From positions 6,623,501 to 6,687,500 of the forward strand of contig NZ_CP025263.1 of the NCBI RefSeq assembly GCF_002843605.1: a DNA stretch of 64,000 nt. Reading direction: 5' to 3'. This DNA is from Pseudomonas sp. S09G 359. GTDB taxonomy: Bacteria; Pseudomonadota; Gammaproteobacteria; Pseudomonadales; Pseudomonadaceae. Position 1 is the stretch's first letter; every line of letters starts with the position of its first letter. A program made the position numbers and the translations under genes. The notes beneath the pieces are model-generated. The model was not told the origin of the DNA. It did not search any database and saw only the letters and a list, made by a program, of their open reading frames with translations. This document shows, piece after piece, positions 1-8,725 of this stretch.

Positions 1-155
1 CCGAAAGCGGCGGGCGCATGATCGACACCATCCTCACCAACAGCCTGCTGCCGGACATGAGCCGCGAGTTCCTCACGCGCATGCTCGAAGGCAAGGCGTT
101 GGCGGGTGTGCGGATCAGCAGCCGGGATAATGAATTGCACTACCAGTTTGGCTGA
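1..155 (+). CDS. tssH: ClpV/TssH type VI secretion ATPase, C-terminal end (partial)
   Basis: Open frame entering from the left edge (first full codon at base 3) and ending in TGA at 153-155; 50 residues are visible. The end contains ESGGRMID and LTNSLLPDMS, the C-terminal pattern of ClpV (TssH), the AAA+ ATPase that disassembles the contracted T6SS sheath in the cytoplasm. The Walker motifs lie outside the window. The identification is supported by the VgrG spike gene starting 82 bp downstream on the same strand. The other T6SS structural genes are presumably to the left of the window. Confidence 0.85.
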   Translation, partial: ESGGRMIDTILTNSLLPDMSREFLTRMLEGKALAGVRISSRDNELHYQFG

Positions 156-172
156 TGGAATGCGGTTAAAAC

Positions 173-200
173 TGTGGAAGGGGGCTTGCCCCCTCCCACA
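173..200. repeat. Single REP element between tssH and vgrG
   Basis: A near-palindrome with core GGGGGCTTGCCCCC (180-193) flanked by GTGG/CCCAC. The same core recurs at many intergenic places in this window. It is followed by TTT and may also act as a weak transcription terminator between tssH and vgrG. Confidence 0.8.
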
Positions 201-236
201 TTTGGACTGGGTTCCTTCAGTTATTAGGATATTTTG

Positions 237-2180
237 ATGCTTTTTAACCAAGCCTCACGCCTGGCCAAAATCACCAGCCCCCTCGGGCCGGACGTGCTGC
301 TGCTCAATCAAATGGGTGGCGGTGAAGAGTTGGGGCGGCTGTTCACCTATGAGCTGCAACTGACCTCGCTGGACGCCAACATCGACCTCAACCAGTTGCT
401 CGGTAAGCCGATGAGCGTGGGCGTGCAACTGGCTGACGGTGGCGAGCGGCACTTTCACGGCATCGTCGCGCAGTGCAGCCAGAGCATCGACAAAGGCCAG
501 TTCGCCAGTTATCAGGTGACGTTGCGCCCATGGCTGTGGCTGCTGAGCCGCACCTCGGATTGCCGGATTTTCCAGAACCTGAGCATCCCGCAGATCATCA
601 AGCAGGTGTTTCGCGACCTCGGTTTCTCGGATTTCGAAGATGCCCTGAGCCGGCCGTACCGCGAGTGGGAGTACTGCGTGCAGTACCGCGAGACCAGCTT
701 CGATTTCGTCAGCCGCTTGATGGAACAGGAAGGCATCTACTACTTCTTCCGCCACGAGCAGGACCGCCATGTGCTGGTACTGGCCGACGCCTACGGCGCC
801 CACACCACGGTGCCGGGCTACGCGTCGATCCCGTATTACCCCAAGGACGAGCAGCAGCGCGAACGCGACCACATGCACAACTGGCACCTGGCGCAGCAAG
901 TGCAACCAGGTTCGCTGGAACTCAACGACTACGACTTCCAGCGCCCCAGCGCCAGCATCGACGTGCGCTCGGCCATGCCGCGCCCGCACACCGCCGGCGA
1001 CTACCCGCTGTACGACTACCCCGGCACCTACGTGCAAAGCGCCGACGGCGAACATTACGCGCGCACCCGCATCGAAGCCCTGCAAACCCTGCATGAGCAG
1101 ATCGAGTTCAGCGGCAATGCGCGAGGCCTGGGCTCGGGCCATTTGTTCAGCCTTACCGGCTTCAGCCGCCAGGACCAGAACCGCGAATACCTGATCGTCG
1201 GCATTCGCTACTACATCACCCAGGAAAGCCTGGAAAGCGGCGGCGGTTCCGGTTCGGCACAGTTCGATAGCAGCCTCACCTGCATCGACGCCCAGCAAAG
1301 CTTCAGGCCGCTGGCCAGCACCTACCGACCCATCGTCAAAGGCCCGCAGACCGCACTGGTGGTGGGCCCCAAAGGCGAGGAAATCTGGACCGACCAATAT
1401 GGCCGCGTGAAGGTGCATTTCTACTGGGACCGCCACGACCAATCCAACGAAAACAGCTCATGCTGGATTCGTGTGTCGCAATCCTGGGCCGGCAAGAACT
1501 GGGGGTCGATGCAGATCCCCCGCATCGGCCAGGAAGTGATTGTGAGCTTTCTGGAAGGCGACCCCGACCGGCCGATCATCACCGGGCGCGTCTACAACGC
1601 CGAGCAGACCGTACCTTACGACCTGCCGGAAAACGCCACCCAGAGCGGCATGAAAAGCCGCTCCAGCAAAGGCGGCACACCGGCCAACTTCAACGAAATC
1701 CGCATGGAGGACAAGAAGGGTCTGGAGCAGCTGTACATCCATGCCGAGCGTAACCAGGACATTGTGGTGGAGGTGGATGAAAGCCACTCGGTGGGGCATG
1801 ACCGCAACAAGAGCATCGGCCATGACGAGGTCGTGACGATTGGCAATGACCGCGTGCGTGCGGTCAAGCATGACGACATGCTTATGGTCGGGCTTAGCAA
1901 GACCGACGCCATCAGCAAGAGCTACCTGATTGAAGTGGGAGAAAACTTGCGTTTGGTATGTGGCAAAAGCGTGCTCGAGCTCAATGCCAGCGGGCAGATC
2001 AATCTCACGGGCGTGCAGATCAATGTGTATTCCGAAGGCAGCTCCGAGATCAACACCGGCGGCAACCTGCATTTGAACATTGGTGGCAAGGGCGGCACCA
2101 CGCCCATGGGCCAAGGGGTCAAGGGCCAAATCGACGCGGCCGTCAATTCCATGTTTCCCAAGCCACCTTCCGGCCAATAA
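237..2180 (+). CDS. vgrG: Type VI secretion spike protein VgrG (TssI)
   Basis: 647 residues from the ATG at 237; AGGA at 226-229 is the likely ribosome binding site, and the TTG at 234 is less likely. VgrG trimers form the cell-puncturing tip of the T6SS tube. Residues 1 to about 370 are the gp27/gp44-like base. About 390-470 is the gp5 OB fold (DQYGRVKVHFYWDR, then GSMQIPRIGQEVIVSFLEGD), followed by the usual GDPDRPIITGRVYN. From about 500 to the end there are short beta-repeats typical of the needle (DESHSVGHDRNKSIGHDE). There is no extra C-terminal effector domain, so toxicity probably comes from the Rhs protein encoded downstream. It lies in one direction with the chaperone and rhs genes. 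Confidence 0.95.
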   Translation: MLFNQASRLAKITSPLGPDVLLLNQMGGGEELGRLFTYELQLTSLDANIDLNQLLGKPMSVGVQLADGGERHFHGIVAQCSQSIDKGQFASYQVTLRPWLWLLSRTSDCRIFQNLSIPQIIKQVFRDLGFSDFEDALSRPYREWEYCVQYRETSFDFVSRLMEQEGIYYFFRHEQDRHVLVLADAYGAHTTVPGYASIPYYPKDEQQRERDHMHNWHLAQQVQPGSLELNDYDFQRPSASIDVRSAMPRPHTAGDYPLYDYPGTYVQSADGEHYARTRIEALQTLHEQIEFSGNARGLGSGHLFSLTGFSRQDQNREYLIVGIRYYITQESLESGGGSGSAQFDSSLTCIDAQQSFRPLASTYRPIVKGPQTALVVGPKGEEIWTDQYGRVKVHFYWDRHDQSNENSSCWIRVSQSWAGKNWGSMQIPRIGQEVIVSFLEGDPDRPIITGRVYNAEQTVPYDLPENATQSGMKSRSSKGGTPANFNEIRMEDKKGLEQLYIHAERNQDIVVEVDESHSVGHDRNKSIGHDEVVTIGNDRVRAVKHDDMLMVGLSKTDAISKSYLIEVGENLRLVCGKSVLELNASGQINLTGVQINVYSEGSSEINTGGNLHLNIGGKGGTTPMGQGVKGQIDAAVNSMFPKPPSGQ

Positions 2181-2194
2181 CGAGATTCTGTTTC

Positions 2195-2629
2195 ATGACC
2201 TATCAACTCAATGAACTGCAATTCACGCTGCCCAGCGATGAAGTTCAGGATGCTTCCATCAATATCCTGAAGTTCGCCGCGCTGGGAACGTCGTTGATCG
2301 TCAGCCGTAGCCTTCTAGGTGAGGGTGAGACGCTGCAAAGTAACTTCGAAGAGCAACTGGCGAAGTTAGAGAAGCAGGTACAGGATTTGCGCTACCAACC
2401 GGCCCAGCCACTTCGCGTAGGTGCGGCGCAGGATATAGACGCCATCGAAGTGCATAACCAGTTCAGCAAGGGCACCGAGCGTATCTATCAATACCAGTTA
2501 GCGCTGGTGATACCCGGCACTCGGCAGATGCTTGCCTTAAGTTATGTCAAAGCCCAACCCCTGGGCGATGCTGAACGCGCCCATTGGGCAACCATCAAAA
2601 GCACCCTGCTGCTGAATCCCAAGTCTTGA
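2195..2629 (+). CDS. Eag-type T6SS effector chaperone (DcrB/DUF1795 family)
   Basis: 144 residues, starting at the ATG 14 bp after the vgrG stop. The sequence (FTLPSDEVQDASINILKF near the start, conserved AHWATIKSTL near the end) and the length fit the DUF1795/DcrB-like EagR/EagT chaperones. These bind the N-terminal transmembrane helices and prePAAR motif of T6SS effectors and keep them soluble until they are loaded on VgrG. The next gene, 12 bp downstream, encodes exactly such an effector (prePAAR, membrane helices, PAAR, Rhs), which supports the call. It is expected to be cytoplasmic and co-transcribed with vgrG and rhs. Confidence 0.85.
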   Translation: MTYQLNELQFTLPSDEVQDASINILKFAALGTSLIVSRSLLGEGETLQSNFEEQLAKLEKQVQDLRYQPAQPLRVGAAQDIDAIEVHNQFSKGTERIYQYQLALVIPGTRQMLALSYVKAQPLGDAERAHWATIKSTLLLNPKS

Positions 2630-2641
2630 AGCCCCTATTCC

Positions 2642-5600
2642 ATGTCTGACGCACTCTGGGCGGCACGTCTAGGCGACGGCCTGCTACACACCTCGGCGAT
2701 GGCCGACATCCTGGGCGGCGTGCTGGAAATTGCGGCCAACATCGCTATTACCGCCGTTGCCACTGCTGCGATTGTGGCCGCCACCGGGATTACGGTGGTA
2801 ACCGGCGGGCTGGGCTGTTTTGTGCTGGGTGCAGTGGTGGGCATCATCGTCGGCATAGGCATGAGCAAGACGGGGGCAGACAAGGGACTGACAAAAGTTT
2901 GTGACTGGATAGGCAATGCGTTATTTCCGCCGGTGGTGATGGCAACCATCGCCACCGGCTCCCACAACACCTTCACCAACGGCATACCCTCTGCACGTGC
3001 CGCAGGCGCTATCGGCCCGGTGAGCTCACAACCCGCCGAAGGTGGCAGCCCCGAAGAAGCCAGTTACCTGGACATGGCCAAGGGGTTTTTCTCGCAGATG
3101 TGGCGCCCCACGGTAGCGGTGCCTGCGCCAGGTGCAGTGCCCAAACCACTGGATATCGTGATCTGCACCAAGCATCCGCCAATGCCGCCGCAGTTTATTG
3201 CCGAAGGCTCCAGCAAGGTCACGATCAACGGTCAGCCGGCCGCGCGTAGCGGCGACCGCAGCACTTGCGACGCGTCCATTGTCGAGTCGGGGATGATCTC
3301 CAGCAACGTGCGCATTGGTGGTAGCCCGGTGGTGGTCCGCGAGATTCGCAGCGGCAAGACGCCGGGGGTCGGGCTGGCGGTGACCGCGTTGTTGATGCTG
3401 CGCGGCGGTGGTTCGAAGTTCTTCAGCAAGCTGCCATGCATGGTGGTGGGCGGGCTGGTGTCGTGGGGCACCAGCCAGGTCACCAACGCCATTTCCTCTG
3501 CAGTGGTCGGCTCGCCCAACCCGGTGCATAGCGCGACGGGCGCGAAAGTACTGGATGGCGAGGACGACCTGGACTTCGCCCTGCCTGGTTTGCTGCCTAT
3601 CGAGTGGCAGCGCTACTACAGCAGCCGAGACGAACGCCGAAATGGTCTGTTCGGCGCCAGCTGGAGCGTGATCTACGAAGTGTTTGTCGAGATTTGCGCA
3701 CACCCCGACGGTGGCGAGCGACTGGTCTATACCGACGAGCAAGCGCGCCAGATCGATATGGGTGTGATCCCGCTGGGTGGTGCTGTGTTCAGCGCAGGTG
3801 AAGGCCTGAGCGTGCGGCGCAATACCAACGGCCAACTACTGATTGAAAGCGTTGATGGGCTCTATCGGCTGTTCGAGCCAACGCCCGGAACCCTCTCGCA
3901 CTTGCGACTCAGCCAATTGGGGGATCGCAATGACAACCGCATTTTTCTCGACTATGACGCCCAGGGTCGGCTGAGCCAATTACGCGACACTTTCGATCAT
4001 GTGCGCGTCGAACTGGGCTACAGCCAGCAATGGCCGGCGCGGGTCGAGCGAGTCGAGCGCGTGTACCCCGATCACAGTCGAGAAACCCTGGTCAGTTATG
4101 CCTACGACATTCGCGGCGACCTGGCCGAGGTTCGCGACGCCGCCGCAAACGTGCAACGTCGCTTCGCCTATGACGCTGGCCAGCGCATGGTCGAGCACCA
4201 ACTCCCCGCAGGGCTGCGCTGCTACTACCAGTGGGAATGTGTGGAAGATAGCGAATGGCGCGTGGTGCGGCACTGGACCGACGAAGGTGACGAGTACCGG
4301 TTCGACTATGACCTGTCGGCCGGTGTGACCCGGATTACAGACGGCATGCAACGGGTCAGCACGCGCCGCTGGAACCCGCAGTACCAGATCACCAGTTACA
4401 CCGATAATCTGGGAAAGACCTGGCAATTCGAGTGGAACGACGAGCGTCAGTTGCTCGGTGCAACTGATCCTCAAGGCGGTAAATGGCAGTTCGGCTACGA
4501 TGAATCCGGCAACCTGTGCAGCACTCAGGATCCGTTGGGGCGTATCGAATCCACGCTGTGGCTGGAGCATTGGTCGCTGCCGTTGGTGGAGACCGATGCG
4601 GCAGGCCAAGCGTGGCAATATCAGTACGACCACCGGGGCAATTGCGTCAGTGAAATCGACCCGTTGGGGCATGTCACACGGTATCGCTACGATACGTTTG
4701 GCCAGGTGGTGGAGATCATCGACGCCACGGGTAAAAGCAAAACCCTGCGTTGGAATGAAACCGGACAGTTGATTCAGCATGTCGATTGTTCGGGGTATCC
4801 CACAGCATTTGAGTACGACCGCCAGGGCCACTTGCAAGTGGTCATCGACGCCTTGGGTGAACGCCAGCGTTATCAACACGACAGCCAGGGTCGCCTGCTG
4901 CTGACCGAAATGCCGGATGGCCGCATCGAGCAGTACCTGCGCGACACCAGCGGGCTGTTGATCGGCTACACCGATGCAGCTGGCCATACCACTCACTACC
5001 AATACGGTCGTCGCGGACAGGTGCGCCAGCGGGTCGACGCACATGGCCGGCAGATTGAATTCCGCTACGACGCCTATGGCCGGTTGCAGACACTGACCAA
5101 TGAAAACGGCGAGAGCTATCGTTTTGCCTGGGACCAGAACGACCGCCTTGCGGAACAGCAGGACCTCGATGGGAGCGCCCGACGATATGCCTATGACGTT
5201 TTGGATCACGTGGCCGCCGTCGAATATGTGCCGTTGGATGACACGCCGTCTATCGAGCATCGCTTGGAGCGCGATGCCGTCGGCCGTTTGCGGCTGAAGC
5301 GAACCGATGATGGCTGCACCGAATACGCCTACGACCCGCTGGACCAACTCACCGCCGTCACCTTCACCGGTAATGACCAAACCACCCAGGCATTAGCCTT
5401 TGCCTACGATGCGCGCGGCCAACTGCTCACCGAACAAAGCGCCGCCGGCAGCCTGAACCACCACTACGACGAACTCGGCAACCTGATCCAGACACAGTTG
5501 CCCGACGGGCGCTGGCTCAATCGCCTGTACTACGGCAGCGGCCATCTGCACCAGATCAATCTCGACGGCCGTGTGATCAGCGACTTCGAGCGCGACCGCC

Positions 5601-6994
5601 TGCACCGTGAAGTCCTGCGCACCCAAGGCCAGATCACCACCCGTAGCGAGTACGACCGCAGTGGCCGCCTGCGCTCGCGAATCCGTCGCCCGAATGGCCA
5701 ACCCACGCAACTGCCGGCAGCCCAGCAAAAACACTTCGACTACGACCCGGCCGACAATCTGATCGGCCGCTTGGAACGTGACCGCGATAATCATCGCGAC
5801 CAGCGCCAACTGCTGCACTACGACGCCACAGGCCGAATCATCGCCAGCCAGGACAACCTCCAAGGCCAGCGGGAAACCTTCGCCTACGATGCTGCCGCCA
5901 ACTTGCTGGATGGGCCGCCGGCCAGCGCAGGCCTGGTGGTGCATAACAAGCTGTTGACCTATCAGGACAAGCGCTACCGCTACGACGGTTTCGGTCGGAT
6001 GATCGAAAAGCGCAGCGCCCTACGCGGCGTACAGCACTTTGCCTACGACGCAGAGCATCGCCTGATCGAGGTCCGCAGCCAGAAAGACGGGCGAGAAACG
6101 GTCGTGAAAATGACCTACGACCCGCTCGGCCGACGTATCGTCAAAACCGAGCACGACAGCCACGGCTATCCCTTGGGCGAAACCCGCTTCGACTGGGAAG
6201 GCTTGCGCCTGCTGCAGGAACATCGGCACAGCCAGACCAGCCTCTATATCTACGAAGAGGACGGCTACATACCACTGGCCCGGGTGGATGGAACGGGTGC
6301 ACACCAGAGCGTGCGTTACTACCACAACGACCTCAATGGGCTACCGGAGCAACTGACCGAGGCCGACGGCCACACCGTCTGGCGAGCGCAGTATCAGGTG
6401 TGGGGGAACACGGCTGAAGAAGTGCGCGAAGCGTACTTTATCGAGGAGCAGAATTTACGCTTCCAGGGGCAGTATCTGGATCGGGAGATTGGGCTGCACT
6501 ACAACACGTTTCGGTTTTATGATCCGGATGTGGGGCGGTTTACCACTCGAGACCCGATAGCGCTGGCGGGTGGCCTGAATCTTTACCAGTACTCACCGAA
6601 TCCTATTGGCTGGATCGACCCACTTGGCTGGGAAACCTGCCGACTGTCTAAGGTCGATAAAGCGAAGATGGGGCCTAAACCCAAGGCGCACGAAATGACG
6701 AACCCGCATCGTCACCATATCGTGCGCGAAAAAGCGCCCAAGAATTGGACGGACAGTAATCGTCGCTACGTGGCACACGCCCAGGGCATCCTCAAAAAAT
6801 TCGGTATCGGCCTGAATGATGACCCACGCAATTTTGTCTGGGCACCTAACGGTAGCGGAAACCATACAATTGCCGCATCGAGAAAGGTCTCGCAAACCCT
6901 GGCAGAAGCCCGTAAGGGTGGAAAGAGTAAGGTTATCGAGGCCCTGAACGCCATGGGCGAAAAAATGAGAAACGGTGAGTTTTTAGATGACTAG
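2642..6994 (+). CDS. prePAAR-PAAR-Rhs T6SS effector with C-terminal AHH-type nuclease toxin
   Basis: 1450 residues. Residues 7-16 match the prePAAR pattern AARxxDxxxH (AARLGDGLLH). Two hydrophobic stretches follow at about 28-80, then a PAAR domain at about 165-235 (SKVTINGQPAARSGDRSTC) that caps VgrG. Residues 290-1330 are YD-repeat Rhs shell (DPLGR..., YDxxGxL). The shell closes with the core signature GLHYNTFRFYDPDVGRF and the autocleavage motif DPLGW at 1326-1330. The released tip, about 120 residues, carries HRHHIV (1356-1361), FVWAP and a later GNH, the pattern of AHH/HNH-like nucleases, so DNA or RNA cleavage in the target cell is inferred. The stop overlaps the next gene by 8 bp. Codon choice becomes AT-richer after the cleavage site, as is usual for exchanged Rhs tips. 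Confidence 0.93.
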   Translation: MSDALWAARLGDGLLHTSAMADILGGVLEIAANIAITAVATAAIVAATGITVVTGGLGCFVLGAVVGIIVGIGMSKTGADKGLTKVCDWIGNALFPPVVMATIATGSHNTFTNGIPSARAAGAIGPVSSQPAEGGSPEEASYLDMAKGFFSQMWRPTVAVPAPGAVPKPLDIVICTKHPPMPPQFIAEGSSKVTINGQPAARSGDRSTCDASIVESGMISSNVRIGGSPVVVREIRSGKTPGVGLAVTALLMLRGGGSKFFSKLPCMVVGGLVSWGTSQVTNAISSAVVGSPNPVHSATGAKVLDGEDDLDFALPGLLPIEWQRYYSSRDERRNGLFGASWSVIYEVFVEICAHPDGGERLVYTDEQARQIDMGVIPLGGAVFSAGEGLSVRRNTNGQLLIESVDGLYRLFEPTPGTLSHLRLSQLGDRNDNRIFLDYDAQGRLSQLRDTFDHVRVELGYSQQWPARVERVERVYPDHSRETLVSYAYDIRGDLAEVRDAAANVQRRFAYDAGQRMVEHQLPAGLRCYYQWECVEDSEWRVVRHWTDEGDEYRFDYDLSAGVTRITDGMQRVSTRRWNPQYQITSYTDNLGKTWQFEWNDERQLLGATDPQGGKWQFGYDESGNLCSTQDPLGRIESTLWLEHWSLPLVETDAAGQAWQYQYDHRGNCVSEIDPLGHVTRYRYDTFGQVVEIIDATGKSKTLRWNETGQLIQHVDCSGYPTAFEYDRQGHLQVVIDALGERQRYQHDSQGRLLLTEMPDGRIEQYLRDTSGLLIGYTDAAGHTTHYQYGRRGQVRQRVDAHGRQIEFRYDAYGRLQTLTNENGESYRFAWDQNDRLAEQQDLDGSARRYAYDVLDHVAAVEYVPLDDTPSIEHRLERDAVGRLRLKRTDDGCTEYAYDPLDQLTAVTFTGNDQTTQALAFAYDARGQLLTEQSAAGSLNHHYDELGNLIQTQLPDGRWLNRLYYGSGHLHQINLDGRVISDFERDRLHREVLRTQGQITTRSEYDRSGRLRSRIRRPNGQPTQLPAAQQKHFDYDPADNLIGRLERDRDNHRDQRQLLHYDATGRIIASQDNLQGQRETFAYDAAANLLDGPPASAGLVVHNKLLTYQDKRYRYDGFGRMIEKRSALRGVQHFAYDAEHRLIEVRSQKDGRETVVKMTYDPLGRRIVKTEHDSHGYPLGETRFDWEGLRLLQEHRHSQTSLYIYEEDGYIPLARVDGTGAHQSVRYYHNDLNGLPEQLTEADGHTVWRAQYQVWGNTAEEVREAYFIEEQNLRFQGQYLDREIGLHYNTFRFYDPDVGRFTTRDPIALAGGLNLYQYSPNPIGWIDPLGWETCRLSKVDKAKMGPKPKAHEMTNPHRHHIVREKAPKNWTDSNRRYVAHAQGILKKFGIGLNDDPRNFVWAPNGSGNHTIAASRKVSQTLAEARKGGKSKVIEALNAMGEKMRNGEFLDD

Positions 6995-8141
6995 CCTGGA
7001 AAAAACCTACGAACACAACGCCCAACTCGTGCGGGAGATTTATGCTCATATTGAGACAGGAGATGTTGATTTCCTACGTGTTCAATTAGGCACCCACCCG
7101 CAACTATTGGATCCCCCCCGATTTGATCTGGTGAGCTATCCAGGCCTCTTGCATCACGCAGCAGCGAAGAACCAGCTTGCTGCGTGCCAACTGCTGGTTG
7201 AGTTGGGCATCGAAATCAACCAAACCACTGTAGGGTCTGGAAATACTACGGCGCTTGCGGCGGCAGCGCAAAATGGACATTTGGAGGTCATTCGCTGGCT
7301 ATTGGAGGCCGGTGCTCAGGTCGACGGTTCACCTCTCTCGGTGGCTTCGCCCTTAATCACTGCCGTCACATTTGGAAAGGGTGAGGCGGTCGATCTGCTG
7401 CTTGATTACCACCCGGACATCAATCGACTTCACGCAAAACTCAACCGAACAGCTTTGGATATCGCTCGATCATGGGGTTTCCAGGAAATCGCCGAGCGTC
7501 TTCAAGTTAAGGGTGCAGTGTCTGCAATTGAAAACGGTGTTGATGAGCAAGCGGTTCCCGGCGCATCCATTGTCGAGTATGTCAGCAAGACTGCTGGTTG
7601 GGTGCTGCCTGAAAAAGTAACGCCCCAACCTGAAGGTACGGGTGTGAAATTTCGGGTCAGCTGTATCGCCGATAAAAACGACTTCAAACTTCTATTCACC
7701 CTTGGGTTGTATACCCAAACGCCACGAACCGAACTTTTCATCTGCTTGCCGGGCAATTGGCGATTGCCAAGGCAAGGCTTCGCAGTCGACAGCCCGTGGA
7801 CATTCCCTCAAGGCATACTCACCGAACTATCAAAGCGAACGCTGGACGATGCGCCCGCAGCTGAAGGCGAAATCATATTGCGCTCAGACCCAGCCTTCAG
7901 CTCATTGGGCTGGCCAGCGGATATAGATGCACTGATTGTGGTAGACAAAATCTGGAATACCACACTTGAGACTGACATCGATCCTCGTGACGACTCCGTC
8001 AAACTCTACGTGTTGGTACCCCTGAAATTGACCAAAAAGGGACCGCCGGAAGGTGACACTCTGAACGCGCTTCTGGAGAGAAAACGTAGAGCCAGCTGGA
8101 AAAGCATTGCACTGACCTCGCCACTGCAAAGCTTGAGATAA
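6987..8141 (+). CDS. Probable immunity protein: ankyrin repeats plus SUFU-like domain
   Basis: 384 residues; the ATG lies inside the end of rhs (8-bp overlap), the position of an Rhs immunity gene. Residues about 50-175 are ankyrin repeats (TALAAAAQNGHLEVIRWLLEAG, shortened: ALAAAAQNGHLEVIRWLLEA). Residues about 200-384 resemble the suppressor-of-fused (SUFU) family: LFTLGLYTQTPRTELFICLP, then SLGWPADIDALIVVD. Both folds are known among polymorphic-toxin immunity proteins. It should act in the cytoplasm by binding the Rhs nuclease tip. Which half does so is unknown. The base composition is more AT-rich than in the housekeeping genes nearby, which suggests acquisition together with the toxin tip. 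Confidence 0.75.
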   Translation: MTSLEKTYEHNAQLVREIYAHIETGDVDFLRVQLGTHPQLLDPPRFDLVSYPGLLHHAAAKNQLAACQLLVELGIEINQTTVGSGNTTALAAAAQNGHLEVIRWLLEAGAQVDGSPLSVASPLITAVTFGKGEAVDLLLDYHPDINRLHAKLNRTALDIARSWGFQEIAERLQVKGAVSAIENGVDEQAVPGASIVEYVSKTAGWVLPEKVTPQPEGTGVKFRVSCIADKNDFKLLFTLGLYTQTPRTELFICLPGNWRLPRQGFAVDSPWTFPQGILTELSKRTLDDAPAAEGEIILRSDPAFSSLGWPADIDALIVVDKIWNTTLETDIDPRDDSVKLYVLVPLKLTKKGPPEGDTLNALLERKRRASWKSIALTSPLQSLR

Positions 8142-8186
8142 AAAACATTTATTGATGAATCGTTAAAACGCTGATCAGCCCCCACA

Positions 8187-8224
8187 AAAAATGGGCACCC
8201 GACCCAGTCGGCGTGCCCATTTTT
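8187..8224. terminator. Bidirectional intrinsic terminator
   Basis: Perfect inverted repeat AAAAATGGGCAC (8187-8198) / GTGCCCATTTTT (8213-8224), extended inward by CCGAC/GTCGG. The A/T tails make it work in both directions. It lies between the convergent immunity gene and the HU gene. Confidence 0.9.
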
Positions 8225-8258
8225 CCTACCACCCGCCTCCCTTCAGACGGTACCGCTA

Positions 8259-8534
8259 TTACGGGTTGACGCTGTCTTTGAGCGACTTGCCCGGCTTGAA
8301 CGCAACGGTGTTGCTGGCCTTGATTTTCACTGGCTCGCCGGTTTGCGGGTTTTTGCCGGTGCGGGCGCCGCGGTGGCGTTGCAGGAAGGTGCCGAAGCCA
8401 ACCAGGGTGACGCTGTCTTTACGGTGCAGGGCGCCGGTGATTTCTTCGAGCACGGCGTTGAGGACGCGGTTGGCCTGTTCTTTGGTCAGGTCTGCTTTTT
8501 CAGCAATAGCGGCTGCGAGTTCTGGTTTACGCAT
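8259..8534 (-). CDS. hupA: HU family nucleoid DNA-binding protein
   Basis: 91 residues, the normal HU length. N-terminal helices (MRKPELAAAIAEKADLTKEQ) are followed by the HU signature GFGTF at 46-50 and the DNA-binding arm RTGKNPQTGE. HU bends and compacts DNA as a dimer in the cytoplasm. Pseudomonas has several HU paralogues. This one sits next to the rubredoxin genes, where P. aeruginosa has the gene annotated hupA (from memory), so the symbol is positional rather than proven. A strong ribosome binding site region (GAGGCTTC) precedes the ATG. Transcription ends at the shared terminator 8187-8224. Confidence 0.92.
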   Translation of the reverse strand: MRKPELAAAIAEKADLTKEQANRVLNAVLEEITGALHRKDSVTLVGFGTFLQRHRGARTGKNPQTGEPVKIKASNTVAFKPGKSLKDSVNP

Positions 8535-8652
8535 AAGTGAAGCCTCTTTGACGGTTTTTTGTTGTTATGTCCGTGCTGCTCTCTAACGGAGCAGCGCCCA
8601 AGGCGCCGCAGGCTCTACTCTGCGGCAGACGGGAGTGAGGATGGCATGCCCT

Positions 8653-8681
8653 AGGACGCCGCGCCAGTCTCGCGGCGTCCT
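8653..8681 (-). terminator. GC-rich hairpin after rubB
   Basis: Inverted repeat AGGACGCCGCG (8653-8663) / CGCGGCGTCCT (8671-8681) with a 7-nt loop, 45 bp beyond the rubB stop. There is no long U-tract on the minus strand, so termination is probable rather than certain. Confidence 0.45.
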
Positions 8682-8725
8682 TTCTCGGGCCAAAAACAGG
8701 GTTATTCCGACAGAACGACCGGTAT

